Made by a program: the position numbers and the translations under genes
Origin: an uncultured Erythrobacter sp.
GTDB taxonomy: Bacteria > Pseudomonadota > Alphaproteobacteria > Sphingomonadales > Sphingomonadaceae
Assembly: GCA_947488085.1 (NCBI GenBank)
Contig: CANKYI010000001.1
Coordinates: forward strand, 186,001-250,000
Length of the DNA stretch: 64,000 nucleotides
Reading direction: 5' to 3'
In this document: piece by piece, positions 26,736 through 37,005 of the stretch
Layout: the number at the start of each line of letters is the position of its first letter
How positions within the stretch are numbered: the first letter of the stretch is position 1
Notes under the pieces: generated by a model
The model's input: only the letters and a program-made list of their open reading frames with translations
Database searches by the model: none
Told to the model about the DNA's origin: nothing

Positions 26736-28874
26736 ATGAAGAAGCTTGTTATTATTGCCGGATTGGCTGCGCTGATCATTGCGTATTTCGTCTTCGATCT
26801 GGGAACGTATCTCACGCTCGATGGAATTAAGCAGGTCGCCGACGACGTTGGCGCATTTTATGACCGCAATCCGGCACTGGTGATCGGCGCGTTCTTCCTG
26901 ATCTATGTTGCGGTAACCGCGGCATCTTTACCTGGTGCAGCAATCATGACCTTGGCAGCAGGCGCGCTGTTTGGCCTGGTGACGGGCACCATTGTCGTCT
27001 CATTCGCATCGACGATCGGTGCGACCTTGGCCTTCCTCGCGTCACGCTATGTTCTGCGTGATACGATTGAGGCGCGTTTTGGCGACCGGCTAAAGGCGAT
27101 CAACGCTGGGCTGGAGCGGGACGGGGCATTCTACCTTTTCACGATCCGCATGATCCCGTTGATCCCGTTTTTCGTGGTCAACCTTGTCATGGGGCTAAGC
27201 CGGATCAAAACGTGGACCTATGCTTGGGTTAGCCAGGTCGGCATGTTGCTTGCGACAATTGTGTTTGTGAATGCGGGCACACAATTGGCTCAGATTGAGA
27301 GCACGTCAGGGCTGCTTTCCCCTGCTTTGATCGGCAGCTTTGTTCTTCTCGCTATCGTTCCGTGGATTGCCAAGGGGATCATCGGACTGATCAAACGGCG
27401 CAAGGTCTATGCAGGCTTTACCCGCCCCAAAAGCTATGACCGCAATATGATCGTCATCGGTGCTGGATCTGCGGGTTTGGTCTCCTCTCTGATCGCGGCG
27501 ACGGTAAAGGCTAAGGTTACTCTTGTTGAAGCCAATGCGATGGGCGGCGATTGCCTCAACACGGGCTGCGTCCCGTCCAAAGCTTTGATCAAAAGCGCGA
27601 AGGTCGCAGCCACGATGCGCCATGCTGATCGCTATGGCATCACGCCGGTAGAGCCAGAGATTCCGTTCCGCGAAACGATTGCTCGGGTGATGGATATCAT
27701 CAAAGCGATTGAGCCGCATGACAGTGTTGAGCGGTACGAAGGCTTGGGCGTCGATGTGCTTCAAGGCTATGCCAAGATCATTGATCCATGGACGGTTGAG
27801 ATTGCGCTGAACGAAGGCGGCACGCAGCGACTGACCGCGCGTAGCATTGTGATCGCCAGCGGCGCAGAGCCGGTCGTGCCCCCAATCGAGGGGATCGAGA
27901 CCTCCGGCTACCTCACCAGCGAAACACTGTGGGAAGCCTTTGGCGAAATGGATCAAGCGCCCGCACGGGTCGCGGTTTTGGGCGGCGGACCGATTGGGTG
28001 CGAATTGTCGCAAGCGCTCGCTCGGTTGGGATCGCAGGTTACGCAGGTGGAAATGGCGGACCGGGTTTTGGGCCGCGAGGACGAAGAAGTGTCCGAGCTT
28101 GCCCATAAAGTGCTTGAGCAATCCGGCGTGAATGTGCTCACCGGCCACCGCGCGGTTCGGGTCGGAGATGGCGTGCTGTATGCGGATAAGGACGGCAGCG
28201 AGGTTGCCGTCCCTTATGACGCTCTCATCATAGCAGTGGGTCGCAAGGCGCGGCTGAAAGGCTTCGGTCTGGAGGATATCGGCGTCGATACCGAACGCAC
28301 AGTTGTCACTGACGAATTTCTTGCCACCAAATTTCCAAACATCTTTGCCGCGGGCGACGTGGCGGGGCCTTACCAATTCACTCACACCGCCAGCCATCAG
28401 GCATGGTTCGCCAGCGTCAATGCACTGTTCGGCCAGTTTAAGAAGTTCAAAGCCGATTACAGCGTCATCCCAGCGGTCACCTTCCTCGATCCCGAAGTCG
28501 CCCGCGTTGGACTGAACGAAACGGAAGCGCGCGAGCAAGGTATCGAGTTCGATGTAACCACATACGGCCTCGACGATCTTGACCGTGCGATTACCGAAAG
28601 CGAGACAACAGGCTTCGTCAAAGTGCTGACCAAGCCGGGCAAAGACACCATCCTAGGTGCGACGATTGTGGGCAGCCATGCGGGCGAATTGCTGGCCGAA
28701 TATGTGCTGGCGATGAAGCACAAATTGGGCCTTAACAAGATCCTCGGCACGATCCATTCCTACCCCACCATGGCAGAAGCCAATAAGTTTGCGGCAGGCA
28801 ATTGGAAGAAGGCGAACAAGCCCGAAGGCCTGCTTCGCTGGGTTGAGAAATACCACGATTGGCGTCGGGGATAG
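26736..28874 (+). CDS. TVP38/TMEM64 (SNARE-associated) membrane domain fused to mercuric reductase/dihydrolipoyl dehydrogenase-like flavoprotein
   Basis: N-terminal VTT-type domain (PGAAIMTLAAGALFG...RMIPLIPFFVVNLVMGLS), then 'MIVIGAGSAGLVSSLIAA' with redox disulfide 'GGDCLNTGCVPSKALI'. Confidence 0.9.
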   Translation: MKKLVIIAGLAALIIAYFVFDLGTYLTLDGIKQVADDVGAFYDRNPALVIGAFFLIYVAVTAASLPGAAIMTLAAGALFGLVTGTIVVSFASTIGATLAFLASRYVLRDTIEARFGDRLKAINAGLERDGAFYLFTIRMIPLIPFFVVNLVMGLSRIKTWTYAWVSQVGMLLATIVFVNAGTQLAQIESTSGLLSPALIGSFVLLAIVPWIAKGIIGLIKRRKVYAGFTRPKSYDRNMIVIGAGSAGLVSSLIAATVKAKVTLVEANAMGGDCLNTGCVPSKALIKSAKVAATMRHADRYGITPVEPEIPFRETIARVMDIIKAIEPHDSVERYEGLGVDVLQGYAKIIDPWTVEIALNEGGTQRLTARSIVIASGAEPVVPPIEGIETSGYLTSETLWEAFGEMDQAPARVAVLGGGPIGCELSQALARLGSQVTQVEMADRVLGREDEEVSELAHKVLEQSGVNVLTGHRAVRVGDGVLYADKDGSEVAVPYDALIIAVGRKARLKGFGLEDIGVDTERTVVTDEFLATKFPNIFAAGDVAGPYQFTHTASHQAWFASVNALFGQFKKFKADYSVIPAVTFLDPEVARVGLNETEAREQGIEFDVTTYGLDDLDRAITESETTGFVKVLTKPGKDTILGATIVGSHAGELLAEYVLAMKHKLGLNKILGTIHSYPTMAEANKFAAGNWKKANKPEGLLRWVEKYHDWRRG

Positions 28875-28877
28875 AGC

Positions 28878-30167
28878 TTGGAGCTTTTCGACCAGTTTCG
28901 CGGGATCATCGGGATCGCCGTTCTGCTCATGATCGCATGGGCGATGAGCGAGGATCGCGGTGGCAGACCCGGCGCACGCTGGATCCTTGGCGCGCTCGCA
29001 ATGCAAGGCCTTTTGGCGCTGCTCATAGTGCGGGTGCCGTTTATCTGGGATGCGATGAAGGCGGCGAATGATGGCGTGCGCGCTATCGAGCAAGCGACAC
29101 TGGCCGGATCGTCTTACATGTTCGGCTATCTCGGCGGGGCACCTGTGCCATTTGAAGTTGCAGAAGGCGCCGACCCCCCGCTCATCATAGCCTTTCAGAT
29201 ATTGCCGCTCGTCATTGTCTTTTCCGCGCTTGCGGCCTTGCTGTGGCATTGGGGCATATTGCGCATGGCGGTGCGGGGCCTCTCCTTCGTTTTGCAGCGG
29301 ACTCTGGGCGTAAGCGGCGTTGTCGGCCTATCGGGCGGCGCCAATCTGTTTCTGGGCGTTGTTGAAAGCCCACTGGTCGTCCGAGCTTACTTCGCCAAGA
29401 TGAGCCGGGCAGAGCTGTTTCAGGTGATGACGCTGACCATGGCAAGCATCAGCGGCGCAGTGCTGGTTCTGTATGCCAGCACATTGCAGGGCGTCTTGGG
29501 CGAAGGCGCAACCGGGCATTTGATCTCGGCCTCGCTGGTATCGCTCCCTGCCGCTTTGTTAATCGCAAAATTGATGGTGCCGGATCACGGCAGCGGCGAG
29601 GGGGCAAAAACCGCCATATCCGATGACGATGAACCCAGCCTCGCCTTCGCCTCCAGCATCGATGCGATTGTCAAAGGCACGATGGACGGGATGCAATTGT
29701 TCCTGAGTGTGATCGCGATCATCATCGTGGTGTTTGCGTTGGTGGCTTTGGGCGATCAAATCCTCGGCCTGTTCCCCGAAGTGTGGGGTGAGCCGCTGAC
29801 TTTGAAACGGATTTTCGGATGGATATTTGCGCCCTTCATGTGGTTGCTGGGTGTCCCATGGGCCGAAGCACAAACCGCGGGCAGTTTGATGGGCACCAAA
29901 GCTATCCTCAATGAATATGTTGCCTTTCTAGAGCTGTCCGCATTGCCCGATGGCAGCCTGTCACCGCGCGGATTGTTGATCGTCACCTATGCCCTGTGCG
30001 GTTTTGCCAATCTCGCCAGCATTGGCTTGCTCGTCTCCACCATCGGCACCCTTTGCCCTGAACGCCGGGCGGAGGCGGCGGGGCTGGGCATTAAGAGCTG
30101 GATTGCTGGCAATATCGCCACGGCGATGACGGGCGCGTGGATTGGACTTGTTACCTTTGGTGGGTAG
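28878..30167 (+). CDS. Concentrative nucleoside transporter (NupC family)
   Basis: 'GVVESPLVVRAYFAKMSRAELFQVMTLTMASISGAVL' and 'TYALCGFANLASIG' CNT-family motifs. Confidence 0.88.
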   Translation: MELFDQFRGIIGIAVLLMIAWAMSEDRGGRPGARWILGALAMQGLLALLIVRVPFIWDAMKAANDGVRAIEQATLAGSSYMFGYLGGAPVPFEVAEGADPPLIIAFQILPLVIVFSALAALLWHWGILRMAVRGLSFVLQRTLGVSGVVGLSGGANLFLGVVESPLVVRAYFAKMSRAELFQVMTLTMASISGAVLVLYASTLQGVLGEGATGHLISASLVSLPAALLIAKLMVPDHGSGEGAKTAISDDDEPSLAFASSIDAIVKGTMDGMQLFLSVIAIIIVVFALVALGDQILGLFPEVWGEPLTLKRIFGWIFAPFMWLLGVPWAEAQTAGSLMGTKAILNEYVAFLELSALPDGSLSPRGLLIVTYALCGFANLASIGLLVSTIGTLCPERRAEAAGLGIKSWIAGNIATAMTGAWIGLVTFGG

Positions 30168-30175
30168 AACGCAGC

Positions 30176-30778
30176 GTGCTTGATGCAAAACTTCGCCCTC
30201 TGATCGATCCGCCGTTGAACCGCGCAGGCCGCGCAATAGCGGGCGTCGGTGTCACGGCAAATATGCTGACTTTCACAGGGCTCGTGATTGGGTTTGGCGG
30301 AGCGGTGGCGATTGCGTTTGGCCATTTCTGGCTGGGGCTGGCTCTGATTATCGCTAACCGGTTGCTCGATGGGTTGGACGGTGCGGTTGCGCGGGCCAGC
30401 GCGCCGACCGATCTCGGAGGATATTTCGACATTGTCGCCGACTTTGCGTTTTACGTATCAGTGCCGCTCGGATTTGGCGTCATGGCGTCTGCAAACACTT
30501 TGCCCGCGCTCGTTTTGGTGGCAAGTTTTGTGCTCACCGGGGTAAGCTTCCTCGCCTTTGCTGTGATCGCTGCGCAGCGCGGCGATATGACAGATGCGCA
30601 TGGGAAAAAGAGCTTTTTCTACTCAACCGGATTGGCAGAGGGCACAGAGACCATCGTGGTCTTTATCGCCATGTGCCTGTTCCCGGAATGGTTCGGCGTG
30701 ATCGCCTACGCGTATGCCGGTCTATGCGTTTTGACAGTGTTTCAACGGAGCGCGCTGGCCGTGTCGATGTTTCGATAA
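30176..30778 (+). CDS. CDP-alcohol phosphatidyltransferase family protein
   Basis: 'RLLDGLDGAVARASAPTDLGGYFDIVADF' = DG(x)2AR(x)8G(x)3D(x)3D motif. GTG start proposed. Confidence 0.85.
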   Translation: MLDAKLRPLIDPPLNRAGRAIAGVGVTANMLTFTGLVIGFGGAVAIAFGHFWLGLALIIANRLLDGLDGAVARASAPTDLGGYFDIVADFAFYVSVPLGFGVMASANTLPALVLVASFVLTGVSFLAFAVIAAQRGDMTDAHGKKSFFYSTGLAEGTETIVVFIAMCLFPEWFGVIAYAYAGLCVLTVFQRSALAVSMFR

Positions 30779-30781
30779 ATC

Positions 30782-31585
30782 TTAACGCTGACCGATTTGT
30801 TGTGCGACCAATTCGCGCAATTCGGCAATGCGATCTGCATTCGCGCCAAGGTCGCTTCTGCCAACGCGGCTGACGGATCGGAAGTCAATCTCTGCATCGC
30901 CGACCCGAGCGACCACATCGTCTTTAAAGCCATACCAGAAAGTCTCAGCGACGCCTTCGACCCGGCCCGCTTCAACGTCCGATGTGATGTTGCTGAAACC
31001 CATATTGCCCATGGCCGCCGCAACCGCTGCTACTGCATCGGCTTTGCTCGCGCCGCCCAAGGGAAGGGGGGAAAGGTTGGCATAGGTGTCGTTGATGATC
31101 TGAGCGTGGCTCTTGATCGCCAATTCAGGGGCGACGCCCGAATACATTTCCGTCTCGCCCAATGGGGTCTGATAATCGTTCAGCGCATTGGCCTCTGATC
31201 CTGTCCGTGCAGCCATTGTTGCAGCGGAAAAGGCAGGCGGATTGGCGGTATCGGTCGCGACATCATGGATTGGGTTCGCCTCAGCAGTACCAGCCGCCGA
31301 AGCGCCAAGGCCGGCAAACCCAGCCGGAACCAGCAGGCCAAGGGCGGCCAAGCCCATCGCCAGCTTGCTGCGCGGTTTTTTGATAATGGCGATGATGAGC
31401 GAGACCAGAGCAAGCACCGCCGTAATCCCGACCAGCCACGTGCCACCGGTGCCCGTCAAAGTACCCAGGCCAGTTGGCCAACCCCACAAACCAAATTTGG
31501 TGCCGAGCGCGGCGATCATAAAATACACTGGCAAGAATACGGTCAGCGCAAGTACGAGTTTGGTGTGCCATTGAAGTTTGTTCAT
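30782..31585 (-). CDS. Membrane protein with DUF1499-like domain
   Basis: Several N-terminal TM segments, then 'NPIHDVATDTANPPAF' and 'GVAETFWYGFKDDVVARV...DFRSVSRVGRSDLGANADRI', typical of DUF1499. Confidence 0.75.
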   Translation of the reverse strand: MNKLQWHTKLVLALTVFLPVYFMIAALGTKFGLWGWPTGLGTLTGTGGTWLVGITAVLALVSLIIAIIKKPRSKLAMGLAALGLLVPAGFAGLGASAAGTAEANPIHDVATDTANPPAFSAATMAARTGSEANALNDYQTPLGETEMYSGVAPELAIKSHAQIINDTYANLSPLPLGGASKADAVAAVAAAMGNMGFSNITSDVEAGRVEGVAETFWYGFKDDVVARVGDAEIDFRSVSRVGRSDLGANADRIAELRELVAQQIGQR

Positions 31586-31843
31586 GTCGCTCTCTTTAGC
31601 CGCGAGGATGCATTACGCAAATCTTTCAAATCGCATCATGCCAATGTGATTTTGGCGAAGCGCTGAAAAAAGGCGCAAAATATTGAAACCCTTCGCAACT
31701 TCGTGCGTTTTGGCCTAGAGATCACCTATCGTTAGGGATGCGATTGTGAGATCGGCTTTGGCTTTCGAAGTCAGATCAATAACTTAAGGTCCAGAAACGA
31801 CGCGGTCGGGTCTGCCAAGAATAGTAGAGGGAAGTATATCATT

Positions 31844-32326
31844 ATGCGTAAGATAATTCTGAGCACTGTTGCATTGACCAGCCTCGTCGCACTTTCGGCA
31901 TGCGGCGAAAGCCCTGCTTCACAAAACGCAGCAGCCGAAGAAGAGACCGCAGCAGCTGAAGCGCCTGTCGCAGAAGAGCCCGCAGAACCAGTAGCGGAAG
32001 TGGCTTTTGCCGACCTGACCGGCGACGCTGCTGCTGGCGAAACCGTTTTCGTTCAATGCAAAACCTGCCACCTGCTTGAAGAAGGCAAGAACGGCGTTGG
32101 CCCATCGCTCTATAACGTAATCGGCCGTGCAGCGGGTTCGATTGAAGGCTTTAACTACTCCGACGCGAATGCGGGTAGCGGCATCACTTGGACGCCAGAG
32201 ATCATGTTTGAATATCTCGAAGCACCGCGTGAATATCTGCCTGGCACACGCATGGCTTACCCAGGTCTGAAAGACGCACAGGATCGCGCCGATTTGATTG
32301 CTTATCTGCAAACCAACGGCGAATAA
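31844..32326 (+). CDS. Monoheme cytochrome c lipoprotein (c2-like)
   Basis: Lipobox 'LVALSAC', Ala/Glu-rich linker, CKTCH heme motif, 'PGTRMAYPGL' Met ligand region. Confidence 0.88.
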   Translation: MRKIILSTVALTSLVALSACGESPASQNAAAEEETAAAEAPVAEEPAEPVAEVAFADLTGDAAAGETVFVQCKTCHLLEEGKNGVGPSLYNVIGRAAGSIEGFNYSDANAGSGITWTPEIMFEYLEAPREYLPGTRMAYPGLKDAQDRADLIAYLQTNGE

Positions 32327-32353
32327 GCCAATACCATCGGTAAGATGAAACAA

Positions 32354-32393
32354 TGCCCCGCAGTCCGGAAAGAGATTTTTGGCCTGCGGGGCA
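32354..32393 (+). terminator. Rho-independent terminator-like inverted repeat
   Basis: TGCCCCGCAG (32354-32363) and CTGCGGGGCA (32384-32393), followed by AATTGTTTT. Sits after the cytochrome c gene. Confidence 0.7.
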
Positions 32394-32414
32394 AATTGTT
32401 TTGAAACTGGCTCT

Positions 32415-33011
32415 ATGCGATCAATAACCCCGATCAGTGCGCGGATCTATTCGGCTTTAGCGGTAGCGAGTATGCTCGCTCTGTCCGCATGCGAACGACC
32501 GATCAGCGAACCTTTGGAGGCTCCGCAGGCGACGCCTGATGCGAGCTTTGCCGAACCCGAAGTTGAGCCGACGGGTAAAGTTATCGAAATCCGGATGTAC
32601 ACGATCGACCCAGAGGATTCGAGCCAGCAACACGTGTTCAAACCGCGTTTGGTGACCGCTCAGATTGGCGACACAATTCGCTTCATCCCAACCGAACGCA
32701 GCCACCAATCCTCATCCATTGCGGCGATGCTGCCTGATGTGGCGCGCGGATGGGAAGGGGAAGTGAATGACGAAGTGTCCTATGTCCTGCCAGCGGCGGG
32801 CATATACGGATTTCAATGTGTACCGCATTACGCCGCCGGAATGGTTGGTGTTGTGATCGTCGAAGGCGAGGGCAAAACCGACAATCTCGAAACCGCGAGA
32901 CAAGCTGGGCATCCGGGCCTTGGCGTGCCCGAATTCGTGGCGATATTCGCAGAGGCGGAAGCGCGCGGAATGCTTGATCCCACACCAGTCGAAGACGATG
33001 CTACGCCTTAA
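32415..33011 (+). CDS. Pseudoazurin-like cupredoxin lipoprotein
   Basis: Lipobox 'MLALSAC'; cupredoxin core 'FKPRLVTAQIGDTIRFIPTERSHQS...YGFQCVPHYAAGMVGVVIV' (His...Cys..His....Met). Confidence 0.85.
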   Translation: MRSITPISARIYSALAVASMLALSACERPISEPLEAPQATPDASFAEPEVEPTGKVIEIRMYTIDPEDSSQQHVFKPRLVTAQIGDTIRFIPTERSHQSSSIAAMLPDVARGWEGEVNDEVSYVLPAAGIYGFQCVPHYAAGMVGVVIVEGEGKTDNLETARQAGHPGLGVPEFVAIFAEAEARGMLDPTPVEDDATP

Positions 33012-33055
33012 TTTGAAGGGTGATCCGGCTTAAAGGCAATCCAGCCTAACTATGA

Positions 33056-34312
33056 TCAGGCAGCGCTCGCCATGCGTGCCAATTCACATTGTGACCAAAT
33101 CTCACTCAAGGCATTGATAAGCCTATCAATATCGCCTTCGTCATGGACAGGTGACGGGGTCAAGCGCAACCGCTCTGTCCCAACCGGAACTGTAGGATAA
33201 TTGATCGGCTGTACATAGATGCCATGATTGTCCATCAACCAGTCGCTGATCATTTTGCACTTCTTTGCGTCCCCAACCATCACCGGGATAATGTGGCTGG
33301 GATTGGCGAGATGGGGAATGCCCATAATGTCCAATTTGCGCCGGACTTGATCAACCCGTTCGCGCTGCAATTCTCGCTCTTCATCGCTGGTTTTTAGATG
33401 CTTGATACTGGCCGCTGCACCGGCTGCAACAGCAGGTGGCAAGGCAGTTGAAAAGATGAAGCCACTGGCAAAACTGCGAACAAAATCAACGAGATTGCGG
33501 CTGGCTGCAATATAGCCACCCATAACACCGAACGCCTTACCAAGCGTCCCTTCGATAACGGTGATGCGATCCATCAAACCTTCGCGTTCGGCAATCCCCC
33601 CGCCGCGTGGTCCGTAAAGTCCTACCGCATGTACTTCATCAATATAGCTAATCGCACCGTGTTTCTCGCAGACGTCCAATATCTCTGCGATCGGAGCGAT
33701 ATCACCGTCCATGGAATACACGCTCTCAAACGCCACCAGTTTTGGCACTTCGGGACCGAATTGCGACAGCATCAGATCGAGGTCTTGAGGATCGTTGTGC
33801 TTCCAGATTTTGTAAGGCGCGCGGCTGTGGCGGATCCCTTCGATCATGGAGGCGTGGTTGAGCGCATCGGAGAACACGACGCAGCCCGGAATCTTACTGG
33901 CCAAAGTGCCAAGACCCGCCCAGTTCGAGACATAGCCGCTGGTGAACAACAGCGCGCTTTCCTTGCCATGCAGATCCGCGAGTTCCGCTTCCAGCTCGAC
34001 ATGGTAGTGATTGGTGCCCGAGATATTGCGCGTGCCCCCTGCGCCTGCACCGCATTCATCAAGGGTGGAGTGCATCGCATCGAGCACCGCCGGATGCTGA
34101 CCCATGCCGAGATAATCATTCGAGCACCACACCGTCACAGCCTGCGTTTCCTCGCCGATAAACCGCGTTGCATGCGGGAATTTGCCGCGATGCCGCTTAA
34201 TATCGGTGAAGACGCGGTAACGCCCATCCTCGCGCACTGTGTCGAGCTCGCTTGCGAAATAGGTTTCAAAGTCCATGGGTGTTGCCCCCGTTTCCATATT
34301 CTTGTCTTCCAT
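33056..34312 (-). CDS. hemA: 5-aminolevulinate synthase
   Basis: ALAS signatures: '[48 protein letters not shown]', '[17 protein letters not shown]', '[15 protein letters not shown]'. ATG lies two bases after the puhE stop. Confidence 0.95.
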   Translation of the reverse strand: MEDKNMETGATPMDFETYFASELDTVREDGRYRVFTDIKRHRGKFPHATRFIGEETQAVTVWCSNDYLGMGQHPAVLDAMHSTLDECGAGAGGTRNISGTNHYHVELEAELADLHGKESALLFTSGYVSNWAGLGTLASKIPGCVVFSDALNHASMIEGIRHSRAPYKIWKHNDPQDLDLMLSQFGPEVPKLVAFESVYSMDGDIAPIAEILDVCEKHGAISYIDEVHAVGLYGPRGGGIAEREGLMDRITVIEGTLGKAFGVMGGYIAASRNLVDFVRSFASGFIFSTALPPAVAAGAAASIKHLKTSDEERELQRERVDQVRRKLDIMGIPHLANPSHIIPVMVGDAKKCKMISDWLMDNHGIYVQPINYPTVPVGTERLRLTPSPVHDEGDIDRLINALSEIWSQCELARMASAA

Positions 34313-34314
34313 AA

Positions 34315-35118
34315 TCAATTCGACCCCCCGGCCCGCGCAGGTTTTGACACACCGCGCCTTGGTAAAGCCCAGCCCCACAGCATTCCATCACGAAATGGTA
34401 GCGCCAGAAACAGATGTTCAATTGCACCGAGCAGACAAAGCGCGGTCAAAAGGCTCGCGCCCACCATTTCAGCACTTCCCGTAGGAGCGGCAATGGCGAG
34501 CGACGCAAACCAGCCTGCCAGTGCGAAAATCGCAGCGATAGACACGACCAGCAGCACCGTCATCCGGTTGCGGCCAAAATAGCTCTTCAGATAATCCAGA
34601 TGCGCTGGAAGCATTTCGGTGGTCGTGTTGGGCACGCCGACAAACAAGTTGATCTTGGACGAAAGCCTGAGGCCGAACATCAAGACAAACACCGTCGCGC
34701 CGATCTGATTGGGGGCGCCCCAAGACAGTGAGATGAGCATGAGCGCCGTCAACGCCAGCGCAATCTCGTGATGAATGACGGTGGCGCTGGCATTGGTGAA
34801 GCGCTCAAACCCACGGGCACCGGGTGGGCAAGCCTCTCTGCGCGGGCCAGCGGCGGCGCCTGTAAGGAAGCCAATTTCATGCCATCCCCACACCATTAAC
34901 GCACCTGCAAAGCTGACATAAACCGCGATCAAACTGGCCGATTGTGAAGCAAAGAGTATTGCGATCAGCCCAGCGATGCCGACCACTCCACCGATCGCAA
35001 CGCTGCGCCGGAAAGTCGCGCGCTCACGGTTGTCCGCCCAGGCGATCAGCCCGGTTGCCATAAACCAGATGGCTACCGTTACGATAAACGGGACAATATG
35101 ACCGCTCCAGCTTACCAT
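34315..35118 (-). CDS. puhE: Photosynthetic complex assembly protein PuhE
   Basis: Polytopic membrane protein with '[32 protein letters not shown]...HHEIALALT...[19 protein letters not shown]'; position acsF-puhE-hemA. Confidence 0.9.
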   Translation of the reverse strand: MVSWSGHIVPFIVTVAIWFMATGLIAWADNRERATFRRSVAIGGVVGIAGLIAILFASQSASLIAVYVSFAGALMVWGWHEIGFLTGAAAGPRREACPPGARGFERFTNASATVIHHEIALALTALMLISLSWGAPNQIGATVFVLMFGLRLSSKINLFVGVPNTTTEMLPAHLDYLKSYFGRNRMTVLLVVSIAAIFALAGWFASLAIAAPTGSAEMVGASLLTALCLLGAIEHLFLALPFRDGMLWGWALPRRGVSKPARAGGSN

Positions 35119-36200
35119 GCAGGCTGAAGCCGGATTGTCTCAGGGAGCGTGTTCGACTTGGTGCGGTGGAAATACATCCTCGCGAAATTATAGCCGGCAC
35201 CGGCCATCCCGCTCACCCGTTTTGCAAAGCCGCCAATACCGCCTTGCTCTTTGCCATCTTCGATCCGCAAAGCTGCTAAACGTAGTGCTGCCATGCGGGC
35301 GCGGAAGGCTGGATCATCAATATCCAACTCTACTGGGAAAACCTGACGCGCGATCTGATTGGTGATTTCAAACACCTGATAATCATATTCGGTCGGGTCC
35401 ACGCCCAGCGCCTTGTGAAACACCGGCCGCGCATGATCGCGGACATACATCGTGGCATAAACCGATAGAAGGAAGAACCGCACCCAGAGCTTGTTGCGTC
35501 CCTCCAGCAACTGCGGATCGGCTCGCATCAGCATGGCAAATGCTTCACCGTGGCGGAACTCATCATTGCACCATTCCTCGAACCAATCGAAGATCGGGTG
35601 GAATTTCTTGTCTGGGTTCGCCTGTAGATGGCGGAAGATCGTGATGTACCGCGCATATCCAATCTTTTCCGACAGATAGACCGCGTACCAGATGAATTTC
35701 GGCTTGAAGAAAGTGTACTTCTTCGTCTTCGTCAAAAAGCCGAGATCAACGCCAATCCCTGCATCTTTGAGGCTCTCATTAATAAAGCCAGCATGGCGGC
35801 TTTCATCGCGGGCGAGCAATTTGAACAGCTGCTTTACATCGGGATTTTTGGTGCGCTTGGCGATCTCAGCATAGAGCACACAGCCGGAAAACTCCGACGT
35901 CATTGAGCTGACGAGAAAGTCCGTGAACTCCTTGCGAAGTTCCGGCTCAAGTCCCTCAATAATGCCTGCGAAATCATCTTTGTGGCGGAAGTGTTTTTTG
36001 TTCGGATCACCGACCATATCCGCGATCAGTTGGTCCCATTCTTCGCGGACCAATGACACATCAATCGCGTCCAGTGCGTCGTAATCGGTGGTGTAGAAGC
36101 GGGGTGTCAGAACGGTGTCTTGTGTAGCCAGCGCCATTGCCTCTTCGCTGGTCATCATAGCGTCTGCTTTGGCGGCCTGAATATTCGAATGTGCGTTCAT
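35112..36200 (-). CDS. acsF: Aerobic Mg-protoporphyrin IX monomethyl ester oxidative cyclase
   Basis: Di-iron carboxylate motifs '[39 protein letters not shown]' and '[16 protein letters not shown]'. Confidence 0.95.
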   Translation of the reverse strand: MNAHSNIQAAKADAMMTSEEAMALATQDTVLTPRFYTTDYDALDAIDVSLVREEWDQLIADMVGDPNKKHFRHKDDFAGIIEGLEPELRKEFTDFLVSSMTSEFSGCVLYAEIAKRTKNPDVKQLFKLLARDESRHAGFINESLKDAGIGVDLGFLTKTKKYTFFKPKFIWYAVYLSEKIGYARYITIFRHLQANPDKKFHPIFDWFEEWCNDEFRHGEAFAMLMRADPQLLEGRNKLWVRFFLLSVYATMYVRDHARPVFHKALGVDPTEYDYQVFEITNQIARQVFPVELDIDDPAFRARMAALRLAALRIEDGKEQGGIGGFAKRVSGMAGAGYNFARMYFHRTKSNTLPETIRLQPAW

Positions 36201-36523
36201 TTGATCCTCCCGGCGTTGAAGCTAACCTCATACAATTCCGCAAAGTCGAAATAGGCGGCGAGACGCGTGAGCGTGCGTGCCACTGGTCCTGCGCGTGTCA
36301 CTGTCGCGGTGCGTTCAAACACTTCGCGCGATCCGAAAGGGATGGAGATTGGATCGCCGTGGACGCACACTTTGTCCCCCGGCTCCATCTCAACATCGTC
36401 TGCTAATTCTACATGAGCGTGAAAGTGATCGGAGCTTTGCTCAACCGTGATGGTGCAAGGCGTATCGAACTGCCTTGCGCGCACGTCTGACCTTTTGGCC
36501 GATCCCTGGGCCATAGTCGTCAT
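36197..36523 (-). CDS. Small conserved-position protein of unknown function between puhC and acsF
   Basis: 108-aa ORF with ATGA-type overlaps on both sides; soluble, beta-rich ('[43 protein letters not shown]'). Confidence 0.75.
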   Translation of the reverse strand: MTTMAQGSAKRSDVRARQFDTPCTITVEQSSDHFHAHVELADDVEMEPGDKVCVHGDPISIPFGSREVFERTATVTRAGPVARTLTRLAAYFDFAELYEVSFNAGRIK

Positions 36524-37005
36524 TGTGATGTGTCCTTGTTCAACATATCGGCAAACACCGCGCGATTATCCGCTCCAAATGAAGCGAGTTCTACGGTGCT
36601 GTCGGTGGTAGTGTCACGCAATGTGAGCGCGCCCGTGTCCCATTCGATCAACTCAAATGGAACCGCGCGTCCGATCCCTCTGATCCGGCGCTGATGCACA
36701 AAACTGCGCATGGTGGAACGCACAAAGCCGCCGGTACCGGGGCCGTAACTCGCAATCTCCTCGCCAGAGAAAGCATCTTCAACCCGCACCGTACCGTCCG
36801 CTTCATCGAAGAATGCTAGCGAGCGTGTGGCGACCGACATTGTGCCAGCATCCGCACGCGCTTCGGCCGGGACGGACTGCCGGTCAAAGAGGCCAAAGCT
36901 TACCGCGCTGGTCAAAGCGAGGACTGATGCGATGAGGGCGCCCATCATCATCAACGGCACGCGGTGGACGGTGATCTCGTCCTCTTCATATTCGCGAACA
37001 ATCAT
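36520..37005 (-). CDS. puhC: Photosynthetic complex assembly protein PuhC
   Basis: Single N-terminal TM, 'RSLAFFDEADGTVRVEDAFSGEEIASYGPGTGGFVRSTMRSFVHQRR'; located after puhB. Confidence 0.9.
   Translation of the reverse strand: MIVREYEEDEITVHRVPLMMMGALIASVLALTSAVSFGLFDRQSVPAEARADAGTMSVATRSLAFFDEADGTVRVEDAFSGEEIASYGPGTGGFVRSTMRSFVHQRRIRGIGRAVPFELIEWDTGALTLRDTTTDSTVELASFGADNRAVFADMLNKDTSQ

Noticed and set aside
27306-28538. 410-aa minus-strand ORF
   Set aside because: Lies wholly antisense to the well-supported TVP38-reductase fusion; composition typical of shadow ORFs in GC-rich DNA.
33629-34582. 317-aa plus-strand ORF
   Set aside because: Antisense to hemA/puhE, which are both well supported.
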